Shown here in pieces: positions 1 to 7,798 of a DNA stretch of 64,000 bases; position 1 is the stretch's first letter; the number at the start of each line of letters is the position of its first letter. The notes beneath the pieces were generated by a model, which ran no database searches, was not told where the DNA came from, and worked only from the letters and a program-made list of their open reading frames with translations. Both the position numbers and the translations under genes were made by a program. The stretch covers positions 800,902 through 864,901 of the forward strand of contig JBMNNB010000003.1 in assembly GCA_050953725.1 (NCBI GenBank). Direction: 5' to 3'. Source of the DNA: DTU053 sp012520115 (GTDB lineage: Bacteria > Bacillota > Clostridia > Oscillospirales > Acutalibacteraceae).

Positions 1-1
1 C

Positions 2-387
2 GATACAGAATATCGAGTAGCCGTTAATACTATAGTTGAAGATATGTATAAACAATCCTGTGAGGAATATGCTTACGAAGATGTGGTACGCTACCCGCAA
101 AAATACATCGGTAAAAAAGCCTACTTTCACTGCAAAGTATGGCAAGTATCGGAAAGCGGAGACGAAGTGATTTTATTAGTAGATGTTATTGATGCCGGTA
201 TGGAACTGCAGATACACTTTATGTTTACTATGAAAGAAAGAGTTCAGACGATCAGAGGATACTTGAAGATGATTTCATAAAAATGTGGGGAGAATTAGAC
301 GGGCTGAAGACTTATGAGAATATTTTGGGGCAATCAATAACAATGCCAAGATTTAATCTGCGATCGCAGTATGTAGGTATAAATTAG
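2..387 (+). pseudogene. Frameshifted 3' part of an exported OB-like domain protein
   Basis: The reading frame is open from the window edge, so the gene starts upstream. It runs through YEDVVRYPQKYIGKKAYFHC and hits a stop at 280 after unrelated residues. The frame one base back picks up near base 199 with YGTADTLYVYYERKSSDDQ, continues through LEDDFIKMWGELDGLK and ends at a TAG at 385-387. Joined, the two halves read as the C-terminal beta-barrel domain often seen at the end of clostridial lipoproteins (pattern: PxKYxGKK...V..V, then DDRILEDD, then GLKTY). One base appears to be missing between about 190 and 201. It could be a real disabling mutation or an assembly error. Function unknown. 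Confidence 0.6.
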
Positions 388-421
388 AGGGAACGCTAAT
401 TAGATATAATAATGACTCAGT

Positions 422-455
422 GCGCCCCTATCTGCCTTATTATGAAAAGGGGCGC
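422..455 (+). terminator. Stem-loop after frameshifted gene
   Basis: A 7-bp GC stem, GCGCCCC at 422-428 with GGGGCGC at 449-455, is followed by tcaattctttatt. The T tract is interrupted, so termination strength is doubtful. It sits just downstream of the truncated gene ending at 387. Confidence 0.4.
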
Positions 456-490
456 TCAATTCTTTATTGCAAATTCTGAGGCTGTATAAT

Positions 491-516
491 GGCTTTGCGA
501 GGTATGCCGCAAAGCC
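491..516. repeat. Small palindrome, GGCTTTGCG/CGCAAAGCC
   Basis: Perfect 9-bp arms (491-499 and 508-516) around an 8-base loop. Its core gcgaggtatg...ccgcaaagcc recurs, with extra bases inside, at 4212-4244 between rplW and rplB, which suggests a dispersed short repeat. Confidence 0.5.
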
Positions 517-1018
517 ACAAAAAGAATTACCGGATACCCCGATTTCGCACCCGACACAGACAGCCCCTGCCCTGACGGACACCCACGCCCCCTGCTCCCG
601 CACTTCGTCAAGTCCGTCATATGTGCTTTAATAGAATAGCCCGTACAATCCTTTCCCCCGCCAACTCCACACCGCCGAACGCCCCCCGAACCCACCCCGC
701 CGTCGGGCAGCACCCGCAGGCAAACCCCGGACCGCAACCCCGCCCCGACCCGACGGATGCCGCTCACCAAGACGGCGCCCCTCGGCGCACACCCGCACCT
801 CACCTTTCACCCACGACGGAAGGCACGGAACGCCCCGCCACACGGCGCCCCCCGCACCCCACAGCGCACATCCCGCCCAAACGTCGGACAACCTGCACGG
901 ACAGCACCCCACGGCAAACCCCGTCCCCCTCTGCGCACGCCCCCACCCGCCACGCCGGAGGTCAGCACCGCACGGACAGGCACCTCCGCACCGCCGGCAC
1001 GCCTGCACACGCCCTGCA

Positions 1019-1271
1019 CGCCCCGCACCCGGCACAGGCTGGTACCTACTGCCGTTGTCGCCCCGCCCGCTCCACTGACCAACACGTTAATTATATTTAA
1101 AAAGACAGGCAACCCCTCTGCGCACGCCCTTGCGTGCGGGTAGATAGACCACCCGACTCACCCACCTCCGCACCGCCGGCTACGACCGACAGCCCCGCCA
1201 CTCGCCGCACGCCCCCGCACCCCTCGGCGCACATCCCGCCCCGCCGTCGGGCAGCACCCGCAGGCAAGCCC
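1019..1271 (+). repeat. 253-bp direct repeat, copy 1
   Basis: Matches the segment 314 bases further on with two visible substitutions. Each copy holds a GC-rich part, an AT-rich patch (cacgttaattatatttaaaa) and a GCACGC/GCGTGC hairpin. Confidence 0.85.
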
Positions 1272-1332
1272 CGTCCCGCAACCCCGCCCCGACCCGACGG
1301 CACGCCTGCACACGCCCCCGCACCCCACGGCG

Positions 1333-1585
1333 CGCCCCGCACCCGGCACAGGCTGGTACCTACTGCCGTTGTCGCCCCGCCCGCTCCACTGACCAACACG
1401 TTAATTATATTTAAAAAGACAGGCAACCCCTCTGCGCACGCCCTTGCGTGCGGGTAGATAGACCACCCGACTCACCCACCTCCGCACCGCCGGCTACGAC
1501 CGACAGCCCCGCCACTCGCCGCACGCCCCCGCACCCCTCGGCGCACATCCCGCACCGCCGTCGGGCAGCACTCGCAGGCAAGCCC
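1333..1585 (+). repeat. 253-bp direct repeat, copy 2
   Basis: Second copy of the unit at 1019-1271, period 314 bases. The near identity points to a recent tandem duplication inside the island. Confidence 0.85.
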
Positions 1586-1712
1586 ACGCACGGGAGGCAC
1601 GGAACGCCCCGTCACACGGCGCACCCCGCACCCCGCACACGCCCCCACACGCCCCCACACGCCACACCCCGGCAAGTCCGTCAGATGTACTTATATATAA
1701 TGGTATAATAAA

Positions 1713-1750
1713 CTGCCCCGCTTCTCTTTTACCGGGGCAGCAGATTTTTC
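1713..1750 (+). terminator. Stem-loop with T tract at island end
   Basis: CTGCCCCG (1713-1720) pairs with CGGGGCAG (1733-1740), followed by cagatttttctt. It marks the end of the C-rich island. Confidence 0.5.
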
Positions 1751-1776
1751 TTCTGTTTGCTTTATTTTCAATAAAA

Positions 1777-1805
1777 TTTGCCGAAATGAATACATTTTCG
1801 GCAAA
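1777..1805 (-). terminator. Minus-direction terminator-like hairpin
   Basis: TTTGCCGAAA (1777-1786) pairs with TTTCGGCAAA (1796-1805). Read on the minus strand the stem is followed by ttttattg. No minus-strand gene ends here, so its role is unclear. It may insulate the ribosomal promoter. Confidence 0.45.
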
Positions 1806-1871
1806 AAGGCTCATATAATATAGCTGCTGTAAAAAAATAATAGAAAATTCAAAGAAATTTTAAAATTCTAC

Positions 1872-1900
1872 TTGCAAAGCCTTGATTTATATGATATTAT
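1872..1900 (+). promoter_or_regulatory. Sigma-A promoter of the S10 operon
   Basis: TTGCAA (1872-1877), 17-base spacer, TATTAT (1895-1900). Transcription from here would give a leader of about 270 bases before rpsJ. Confidence 0.65.
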
Positions 1901-1906
1901 TTTCGA

Positions 1907-2112
1907 GCGCGTAAAAGAGCCTCATTATGCCCTTTTATGCGAAATGGCGATGATGCGGAAGGTGGCTGCTCTTTGAAGCAGGGAATTTCCGCGGAGTATG
2001 TCCGATTTAAAAACCGGGCGATCTAAGGGTTATTTTGCGGTTTTTTGCCGCTAAATTCCCCTGAATTGTGATTTTGCAACCCCGGAAATACCGTAATTTC
2101 CGGATTTTTTTA
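1907..2112 (+). promoter_or_regulatory. S10-operon leader with attenuator
   Basis: The 5' part folds as a two-tier hairpin: GCGGAA (1955-1960) with TTCCGC (1987-1992), and CTGCT (1966-1970) with AGCAG (1977-1981) over a ctttga loop. A full intrinsic terminator lies at 2082-2111. The ATTTCCG at 1985-1991 is an exact complement of CGGAAAT at 2083-2089, the 5' arm of that terminator, so the two structures are mutually exclusive. This is the layout of a ribosomal-protein-responsive attenuator. The ligand is not visible. By analogy with the E. coli S10 leader L4 is a candidate, but the structure is not recognisably the same. Confidence 0.55.
2082..2111 (+). terminator. Intrinsic terminator inside rpsJ leader
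   Basis: CCGGAAAT, six-base loop, ATTTCCGG, then ATTTTTTT. Perfect 8-bp stem upstream of the first gene of the superoperon, so it must be conditional. Confidence 0.75.
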
Positions 2113-2182
2113 CGGAAGCAAGCGGAATACCCGGCGCAGTTGTTAAAATCCTTGCCCGCCATAATCTTAAGGAGGCAAATTT

Positions 2183-2494
2183 ATGGCAGTCAAAGAGAAA
2201 ATCAGAATCAGACTCAAGAGCTACGACCACAATCTTGTGGACAAGGCAGCAGAGAAAATCGTTGAAACATCGAAGCGCACAGGTGCTCGCATCTCCGGTC
2301 CCGTACCGCTTCCCACAGAGAAAGAGGTTGTCACCATTCTCCGTGCGGTTCACAAGTACAAGGACTCCCGTGAGCAGTTCGAGCAGCGCACACACAAGAG
2401 ACTCATCGACATCCTTCGTCCCTCTAACAAGACCGTTGAGGCTCTTACCGAACTCCAGCTTCCCGCAGGAGTTGACATCGAGATTAAGCTGTAA
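2183..2494 (+). CDS. rpsJ: 30S ribosomal protein S10
   Basis: 103 aa, normal length. Carries the S10 signature around RLKSYDHNLVDKAAEKIVET and ISGPVPLPTEK. S10 lies in the 30S head and, as NusE, also joins NusB in antitermination complexes. The ATG follows aaggaggcaaattt with good spacing. It is first in the superoperon, directly behind the attenuator leader, so its expression sets that of all 30 following genes. About 100 bases separate it from rplC, with two short hairpins (GTTGAC/GTCAAC at 2557-2572 and TAATCT/AGATTA upstream) but no T tract, so no termination is expected. Confidence 0.97.
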   Translation: MAVKEKIRIRLKSYDHNLVDKAAEKIVETSKRTGARISGPVPLPTEKEVVTILRAVHKYKDSREQFEQRTHKRLIDILRPSNKTVEALTELQLPAGVDIEIKL

Positions 2495-2597
2495 AGCTTA
2501 TCTGAATTAATCTACGGCGCAGATTAAGTCTGCTCTTATAAAGTGCCGCAGATCATGTTGACAAAAGTCAACCAATAATCTGACAGGAGGAAATTCA

Positions 2598-3233
2598 ATG
2601 CAAAAAGGTCTTATAGGCAAAAAGATCGGTATGACACAGCTTTTTGACGAAAAGGGAAACGTTATCCCCGTAACTGTTATCGAGCTTGGTCCCTGCCCGG
2701 TCGTACAGAAGAAGACAGTTGAGACCGACGGCTACAACGCCGTACAGCTGGGCTTCGGCGAAGTAAAGGTTCAGAGAGTTAATAAGCCCGTCAAGGGTCA
2801 TTATGCCAAGGCAAATGTAGCTCCCAGAAAGCTTCTCAAGGAGTTCAGACTCAAGGATATCGATGCTCTCAATGTAGGCGATATCATCAAGGCCGACGTT
2901 TTCGAGGTTGGCGAGAAGGTTGACGTAACAGGCATTTCCAAAGGTAAGGGAACAGCCGGCGTTATCAAGAGATGGAACTTCAGCCGTCTCAAGGAAACTC
3001 ACGGTTCAGGCCCCGTAGTCCGCAAGGGCGGCTCGGTCGGTGCTTGTTCCGACCCCTCAAGAGTATTCAAGGGCAAGAAGATGGCAGGTCGCCTTGGCTC
3101 TGAGAGAGTTACCATTCAGAATTTAGATGTTGTCAAAGTTGACGCTGAGAACAATCTTATTGCGGTTAAGGGCGCAGTACCCGGTCCCCGCGGCGGCATT
3201 GTTGTTGTCACTGACAATGTTAAGAAAGCGTAA
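2598..3233 (+). CDS. rplC: 50S ribosomal protein L3
   Basis: 211 aa. Starts MQKGLIGKKIGMTQLFDEKG, the usual L3 N-terminus, with the SKGKGTAGVIKRWNF and GSDPSRVFKGKKMAGR-like central extension that reaches toward the peptidyl transferase centre. L3 is one of the two proteins that start 50S assembly. ATG preceded by gacaggaggaaattca. Followed 14 bases later by rplD. Here the central loop reads ACSDPSRV, where many L3 proteins have a Gln-containing sequence at the methylation site. Confidence 0.97.
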   Translation: MQKGLIGKKIGMTQLFDEKGNVIPVTVIELGPCPVVQKKTVETDGYNAVQLGFGEVKVQRVNKPVKGHYAKANVAPRKLLKEFRLKDIDALNVGDIIKADVFEVGEKVDVTGISKGKGTAGVIKRWNFSRLKETHGSGPVVRKGGSVGACSDPSRVFKGKKMAGRLGSERVTIQNLDVVKVDAENNLIAVKGAVPGPRGGIVVVTDNVKKA

Positions 3234-3247
3234 GGGAGGAAAGACAG

Positions 3248-3871
3248 ATGCCAAATGTAGCAGTATTTAACGCAGCCGGCGAGAAGATCGAAGAGATCGC
3301 TCTCAAGGACGAAATCTTTGCTATCGAGCCGAATCAGTACGCTGTTCACTTAGCTGTTGTCAGCTACCTTGCAAATCAGCGTCAGGGCACACAGTCCACC
3401 CTTACCCGTGCAGAGGTAAGCGGCGGCGGCAAGAAGCCCTGGAGACAGAAGGGTACAGGCCGTGCAAGACAGGGTTCTACCCGTTCACCCCAGTGGCGTC
3501 ACGGCGGTATCGCATTAGGCCCGAAGCCCCGTGATTATGTAGTCACGGTTAATAAGAAGGTCAAGAGGTTAGCTTTAAAGTCCGTTCTTTCTTCTAAGTG
3601 CAGTGCAAATGAGATAGTCGTACTTGACAGCTTCGGCCTCGACGCTATAAAGACTAAAGAAGCCGCTAAGGTTCTTTCAAACCTGAATGTAGGCAAAAAG
3701 ACTCTTATAGTTCTCCCCGAAAAGGACGACGTTATCTATCGCAGCACACGCAACATCTGCGGTGTAAAGACAACTACTGTCGGAACTCTCAATGTTTACG
3801 ATTTAGCTAACTGCGATACGGTTCTTTTCCTTAAGAGTGCGATTGCCGCAGTAGAGGAGGTTTACGCATGA
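3248..3871 (+). CDS. rplD: 50S ribosomal protein L4
   Basis: 207 aa. The long internal loop that lines the exit tunnel is present (GGGKKPWRQKGTGRARQGS, then SPQWRHGGIALGPKPRDY). In E. coli free L4 represses its own operon by acting on the S10 leader, so it is the first candidate effector of the attenuator upstream of rpsJ here, although no direct evidence is in this sequence. Its stop overlaps the rplW start (ATGA), implying translational coupling. ATG with upstream gggaggaaagacag. Confidence 0.97.
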   Translation: MPNVAVFNAAGEKIEEIALKDEIFAIEPNQYAVHLAVVSYLANQRQGTQSTLTRAEVSGGGKKPWRQKGTGRARQGSTRSPQWRHGGIALGPKPRDYVVTVNKKVKRLALKSVLSSKCSANEIVVLDSFGLDAIKTKEAAKVLSNLNVGKKTLIVLPEKDDVIYRSTRNICGVKTTTVGTLNVYDLANCDTVLFLKSAIAAVEEVYA

Positions 3872-4164
3872 GCAAGCTCCCACAGGATATAATTATCCGC
3901 CCCCTCATCACAGAGGAAAGCATGAAGGGCGCTCCCGTTAAGAAGTATTCGTTCCAGGTAGCCAGGGACGCCAACAAGATAGAGATAGCCAAGGCTGTCG
4001 AAAAGCTCTTCGGCGTACAGGTTGCAAAGGTAAATACAATCAACGTTAAGGGTCACCTTCGCAGATACGGCAGATTCCAGGGCTACAAGCCTGATTGGAA
4101 GAAGGCTGTCGTAACGCTCACAGAGAAGTCAAAGACCATCGAGTTCTTTGACGGCATGATCTAA
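3868..4164 (+). CDS. rplW: 50S ribosomal protein L23
   Basis: 98 aa. N-terminus DIIIRPLITEESM and the conserved VNTINVKGHLRRYGRFQGYKP stretch identify L23, the exit-tunnel protein that docks trigger factor and SRP. It begins inside the last codons of rplD. After it comes a gap of 147 bases before rplB. That gap holds a 14-bp perfect palindrome (4183-4196) flanked by T and A runs and a short dispersed-repeat motif (4212-4244). Confidence 0.97.
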   Translation: MSKLPQDIIIRPLITEESMKGAPVKKYSFQVARDANKIEIAKAVEKLFGVQVAKVNTINVKGHLRRYGRFQGYKPDWKKAVVTLTEKSKTIEFFDGMI

Positions 4165-4182
4165 GAGTAAATAAGTTTTTAT

Positions 4183-4196
4183 ACCGAAGCTTCGGT
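4183..4196. repeat. Perfect 14-bp palindrome between rplW and rplB
   Basis: ACCGAAGCTTCGGT, flanked by ttttat on the left and taaaaat on the right. No T run follows the stem on the + strand, so it is unlikely to stop transcription of the operon. It could be an RNA processing hairpin. Confidence 0.5.
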
Positions 4197-4311
4197 TAAA
4201 AATAGCTGACGGCGAGGTATGGAGGTTTGCCACTCCGCAAAGCCTAAGCTAACAGATATTTCTGTAAATATTCTTGACACATCGTTCAGGAAAGAAAGGC
4301 GTGAGACATTA

Positions 4312-5145
4312 ATGTCCATTAAAATCTATAAGCCGACAACCAACGCAAGACGCAATATGTCGGTTGCGGATTATTCAGGGCTGTCAAAGGTAGCTCCTGA
4401 GAAGAGCCTGCTCGAGCCGATGTCCAAAAAGTCCGGACGCAACAGCTACGGCAGGATCACTGTCCGCCACAGAGGCGGCGGAAACCGCAGAAAGTACCGT
4501 ATCATTGACTTTAAGAGAAATAAGTTCGGCGTACCGGCAGAGGTTCTTACCATAGAGTACGATCCCAACCGCACCGCACATATCGCTCTTATTCAGTACG
4601 AAGACGGCGTTAAGAGCTATATCATAGCTCCCGAAGGCCTTAAGGTCGGCGACACTGTTGTAGCAGGTCCCGACGCAGATATTAAGGTAGGCAACGCACT
4701 TCCTCTTGCAAACATCCCGGTAGGTACATTCGTACACAATGTTGAGATGCATCCCGGTAGAGGCGGTCAGCTTGCAAGAGCAGCAGGCGGCGCAGCACAG
4801 CTCATGGCTAAGGAAGGCGCATTCGCCCTTCTTCGTCTGCCCTCCGGCGAGCTTCGCAACGTGCCTGCAGAGTGTATCGCAACAGTAGGCAACGTAGGCA
4901 ATCAGGATCATGAGAATGTTAAGATCGGTAAAGCAGGTCGCACCCGTCACATGGGTATCCGTCCGACAGTCCGTGGTTCAGCCATGAACCCTGTCGACCA
5001 CCCGCACGGCGGCGGTGAAGGCAAGGCCCCGATCGGTCGTCCCGGCCCTGTTACTCCCTGGGGTAAGCCTGCTCTCGGTCATAAGACACGCAGCAAGAAG
5101 AACAAGTCCAACAAGTTTATCGTTAAGCGTCGTAACGAGAAGTAA
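4312..5145 (+). CDS. rplB: 50S ribosomal protein L2
   Basis: 277 aa, the usual length, when started at MSIKIYKPTTNARR. An in-frame ATG 31 codons upstream (4219) is rejected because those residues are unlike any L2 and cover the intergenic hairpins. Contains RRKYRIIDFKRNKFGVPAEV and the C-terminal VDHPHGGGEGKAPIGRP segment with the catalytic-centre histidine region needed for subunit joining and peptidyl transfer. L2 is essential for 50S assembly. Confidence 0.96.
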   Translation: MSIKIYKPTTNARRNMSVADYSGLSKVAPEKSLLEPMSKKSGRNSYGRITVRHRGGGNRRKYRIIDFKRNKFGVPAEVLTIEYDPNRTAHIALIQYEDGVKSYIIAPEGLKVGDTVVAGPDADIKVGNALPLANIPVGTFVHNVEMHPGRGGQLARAAGGAAQLMAKEGAFALLRLPSGELRNVPAECIATVGNVGNQDHENVKIGKAGRTRHMGIRPTVRGSAMNPVDHPHGGGEGKAPIGRPGPVTPWGKPALGHKTRSKKNKSNKFIVKRRNEK

Positions 5146-5166
5146 TCGAGGAAAGGAGCAGGATTT

Positions 5167-5448
5167 ATGGGTAGAAGCGTAAAAAAAGGACCTTATGTCC
5201 ATGAAAAGCTTTTAGCTCGTGTTCGTCAGATGAACGAAAAGGGCGAGAAAGCCGTTCTTAAAACATGGAGCCGCAGCTCTACTATTTTCCCCGATTTCGT
5301 AGGGCATACATTCGCTGTCCACGACGGACGTAAGCATGTACCCGTCTATGTTACGGAGGATATGGTAGGTCATAAGCTCGGAGAGTTTGCACCGACCCGC
5401 ACATTCCGTGGTCACGCAGGCTCCAAGACATCAAATACAGGCAAATAA
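5167..5448 (+). CDS. rpsS: 30S ribosomal protein S19
   Basis: 93 aa. Begins MGRSVKKGPYVHEKLL and contains WSRSSTIFPDFVGHTFAVHDGRK, both diagnostic of S19, which with S13 forms the 30S head contact to the A-site tRNA and the central protuberance. The ATG follows aaaggagcagga. It sits 21 bases after rplB and 22 before rplV, as in other Firmicutes. Confidence 0.97.
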   Translation: MGRSVKKGPYVHEKLLARVRQMNEKGEKAVLKTWSRSSTIFPDFVGHTFAVHDGRKHVPVYVTEDMVGHKLGEFAPTRTFRGHAGSKTSNTGK

Positions 5449-5470
5449 TCGGTCAGAAGGAGTGTAAATT

Positions 5471-5806
5471 ATGGAAGCAACCGCAAAGGCAACTTTTGTA
5501 CGCATGGCACCGAGAAAGATTCAGTTGGTTCTCGACCTTATTCGTAACAAGTCTGCCGAAGAAGCTTTAGCAATCCTCAAATACACGCCGAAGGCCGCGT
5601 GTGAGCCAGTTCTAAAGCTCCTTAAATCCGCAATAGCAAATGCGGAAAACAATCACGATATGAATGTAGCATCCCTTTATGTAGCAGAGTGCTATGTAGG
5701 TCAGGGTCCGACACTCAAGCGTATCAGACCCCGTGCACAGGGACGTGCTTTCAGGATAAACAAAAAGACATCGCACGTAACTCTGGTGCTCAGAGAGAAA
5801 GAATAA
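5471..5806 (+). CDS. rplV: 50S ribosomal protein L22
   Basis: 111 aa. MAPRKIQLVLDLIRNKSAEEA near the start and the GPTLKRIRPRAQGRAFRI loop that reaches the exit-tunnel constriction, where macrolide-resistance changes are known in other bacteria. No insertion or deletion is evident in the loop. Starts after agaaggagtgtaaatt. Confidence 0.97.
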   Translation: MEATAKATFVRMAPRKIQLVLDLIRNKSAEEALAILKYTPKAACEPVLKLLKSAIANAENNHDMNVASLYVAECYVGQGPTLKRIRPRAQGRAFRINKKTSHVTLVLREKE

Positions 5807-5825
5807 AGGGAGGAGGCAAAGAAGT

Positions 5826-6515
5826 ATGGGACAAAAAGTTAATCCCACCGGTCTTAGAATAGGCGTTATTAAGGACTGGGAATCAAAGTGGTACGCCGAT
5901 AAGAAGAACTTCAGCGAAAACCTTATAGCTGACTACAAGCTCAGAGAGTACCTTCTCGAGACACTCAAGACAGCAGGCGTTCCCAAGATTGAGATTGAGC
6001 GTGACTCCAGGAGAGTCCGTGTAAATATCCACTGTGCAAAGCCCGGTATCGTCATAGGTAAGGGCGGAGCCGAGATAGAGAAGCTCAAGACTCAGTGCAA
6101 GAAGATTCTCGGCACAGAAGAAGTTATTATCAATATCGTAGAAGTCAAGCAGCCTGACCTTAACGCTCAGCTCGTGGCAGAGAACATCGCCGCACAGCTC
6201 GAAAGGCGTATTTCCTTCCGTCGTGCCCTCAAGCAGGCAATCGGCAGAGCAATGCGTCTCGGCGCCAAGGGTATCAAAACCCAGGTCAGCGGCAGACTCG
6301 GCGGCGCAGAAATCGCCCGCACAGAGCACTATCACGAAGGTACAATTCCGCTTCAGACTGTCAGAGCCGACATCGACTACGGCTTTGCCGAAGCACACAC
6401 AACCTATGGCCGTATAGGCGTCAAGGTTTGGCTTTATAAAGGCGAGGTATTCCACGATACCCGCAGGAACAAGAGGGAAGGGAGAGCTGGCCATGCTGCT
6501 ACCAAAGCGCGTTAA
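5826..6515 (+). CDS. rpsC: 30S ribosomal protein S3
   Basis: 229 aa. MGQKVNPTGLRIGVIKDWES start, KH domain with GIVIGKGGAEIEKLK, and the C-terminal domain with RTEHYHEGTIPLQTVRADIDY. Helps form the mRNA entry channel and its helicase activity. Its last 23 bases overlap rplP in another frame, a common S3/L16 arrangement that couples their translation. Confidence 0.97.
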   Translation: MGQKVNPTGLRIGVIKDWESKWYADKKNFSENLIADYKLREYLLETLKTAGVPKIEIERDSRRVRVNIHCAKPGIVIGKGGAEIEKLKTQCKKILGTEEVIINIVEVKQPDLNAQLVAENIAAQLERRISFRRALKQAIGRAMRLGAKGIKTQVSGRLGGAEIARTEHYHEGTIPLQTVRADIDYGFAEAHTTYGRIGVKVWLYKGEVFHDTRRNKREGRAGHAATKAR

Positions 6516-6921
6516 ATATCGCAGAGTACACAGAGGACGCCTTACGGGTGCGGCGAGCAGAGGCACAAAGGTAAGCTACGGCGATTATGGTCTTGTAGCT
6601 CTTGAGCCCGCATGGATAACCTCAAATCAGATTGAGGCTGCCCGTATCGCAATGACCCGTTATATAAAGCGCGGCGGTCAGGTTTGGATTAAAATATTCC
6701 CTGACAAGCCGATTACAGAAAAGCCCGCTGAGACCCGAATGGGTTCCGGTAAAGGTTCACCCGAGTACTGGGTAGCCGTTGTTAAGCCCGGCCGTGTTAT
6801 GTTCGAAATCGGCGGCGTTAGCGAGGAGCTTGCAAGAGAAGCTATGCGCCTTGCTGCAAACAAACTGCCCATTAAGTGCAAGTTTGTAACCAAGAAAGAA
6901 CAGGATGGTGAGCAGGAATGA
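6493..6921 (+). CDS. rplP: 50S ribosomal protein L16
   Basis: 142 aa. MLLPKRVKYRRVHRGRLTG followed by GLVALEPAWITSNQIEAAR and RMGSGKGSPEYWVAVVKPG, all conserved in L16, which positions A-site tRNA near the peptidyl transferase centre. The arginine hydroxylated in some bacteria lies in this glycine-rich region. Begins within rpsC. Its stop overlaps the rpmC start (ATGA). Confidence 0.97.
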   Translation: MLLPKRVKYRRVHRGRLTGAASRGTKVSYGDYGLVALEPAWITSNQIEAARIAMTRYIKRGGQVWIKIFPDKPITEKPAETRMGSGKGSPEYWVAVVKPGRVMFEIGGVSEELAREAMRLAANKLPIKCKFVTKKEQDGEQE

Positions 6922-7121
6922 AAGCTTCCGAGATAAGGAAAATGTCAGCTGAGGAGTTGGATGCTAAGCTTCTCGAGCTGAAAGACGAACTTTTCAAATT
7001 GCGTTTCCAGCAAACCATCAACCAGCTTGAAAACCCCATGCGTATCAGTGCCGTTAAGAAAGACATAGCACGCCTGCTTACCGTTAAGCGTGATATAGAG
7101 CTTCACGGCTCTGAATCGTAA
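6918..7121 (+). CDS. rpmC: 50S ribosomal protein L29
   Basis: 67 aa, two-helix L29. MKASEIRKMSAEELDAKLLE and LFKLRFQQTINQLENPMRI match the family. It sits at the tunnel exit beside L23. The start codon is shared with the rplP stop region (ATGA), so ribosomes probably reinitiate here. Confidence 0.96.
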   Translation: MKASEIRKMSAEELDAKLLELKDELFKLRFQQTINQLENPMRISAVKKDIARLLTVKRDIELHGSES

Positions 7122-7141
7122 GGCAAGGGAGGAGAGCACTA

Positions 7142-7399
7142 ATGACTGATAGAAATTTAAGAAAAACCCGAGTCGGCGTCGTTGCAAGCGATAAGATGGA
7201 TAAGACAGTTGTCGTAACGGTTCAGGACCGTGTCAAGCACCCTCTTTACAAGAAGATTGTCAACCGCACCATCAGACTTAAAGCACATGACGAAAACAAC
7301 GAGTGCCGCGTAGGCGACAGGGTTTTAATAATGGAAACTCGTCCACTCTCTAAGGATAAGAGATGGCGTGTCGCCGAAATTATTGAGAAAGCCAGGTAA
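7142..7399 (+). CDS. rpsQ: 30S ribosomal protein S17
   Basis: 85 aa. RKTRVGVVASDKMDKTVVVT and the PLYKKIVNRTIRLKAHDENN strand are the OB-fold signature of S17, a primary 16S rRNA binder of the 30S body. Preceded by ggaggagagcacta. Followed 14 bases later by rplN. Confidence 0.97.
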   Translation: MTDRNLRKTRVGVVASDKMDKTVVVTVQDRVKHPLYKKIVNRTIRLKAHDENNECRVGDRVLIMETRPLSKDKRWRVAEIIEKAR

Positions 7400-7413
7400 G
7401 GAGGCAGACAAAC

Positions 7414-7782
7414 GTGATTCAGCAACAAACACTTCTCAAGGTCGCCGACAACACCGGCGCAAAAGAGATTATGTGCATCAGAGTGCTCGGCGGTTCCGGC
7501 AGGAAATACGCCAACATCGGTGATGTTATTGTCGCTTCTGTTAAAAAGGCTACGCCCGGCGGCGTTGTTAAAAAGGGTGACGTTGTAAAAGCTGTCGTAG
7601 TAAGGAGTGCCTTTGGCGTTCACAGAAACGATGGAACTTACATTCGCTTTGACGAAAACGCAGCTGTAATTATCAGAGATGACAAGAACCCGAGTGGCAC
7701 CCGTATTTTTGGACCGGTTGCAAGAGAACTGAGAGATAAGGACTATACAAAAATCCTCAGCCTTGCTCCCGAAGTGCTTTGA
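7414..7782 (+). CDS. rplN: 50S ribosomal protein L14
   Basis: 122 aa, starting at GTG (MIQQQTLLKVADNTGAKEI) with SD aaggaggcagac. VVRSAFGVHRNDGTYIRFDENA and the C-terminal FGPVARELR are standard. L14 makes an intersubunit bridge and is the binding site of the silencing factor RsfS. No ATG lies closer to the SD. Confidence 0.97.
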   Translation: MIQQQTLLKVADNTGAKEIMCIRVLGGSGRKYANIGDVIVASVKKATPGGVVKKGDVVKAVVVRSAFGVHRNDGTYIRFDENAAVIIRDDKNPSGTRIFGPVARELRDKDYTKILSLAPEVL

Positions 7783-7798
7783 TGGGAGGTCGTAGGAT

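Larger units (their letters stand above)
540..1700. repeat. C-rich repeat island 1
   Basis: About 1.2 kb of strongly C-biased + strand sequence made of cgcc/cacc/cgca words. Open frames exist in several phases on both strands, but they encode only Pro/Thr/Ala/Arg or Gly/Arg/Cys-rich low-complexity strings, have no ribosome binding sites and overlap each other, so I see no gene. The motif caagtccgtca(t/g)atgt occurs at both ends (about 607 and 1673). Internal 253-bp direct repeats are listed separately. Confidence 0.75.

Noticed and set aside
621..1708. Several 60-160-codon open frames on both strands in island 1
   Set aside because: Low-complexity Pro/Arg/Thr or Gly/Arg/Cys strings, mutually overlapping, no SD, and repeated DNA explains the openness.
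2149..2174. Second promoter (TTGTTA-16-TAATCT) just before rpsJ
   Set aside because: Poor match to both boxes and it overlaps the SD.
4219..4311. N-terminal extension of L2
   Set aside because: Residues unlike L2 and overlapping intergenic hairpins; the standard start is at 4312.
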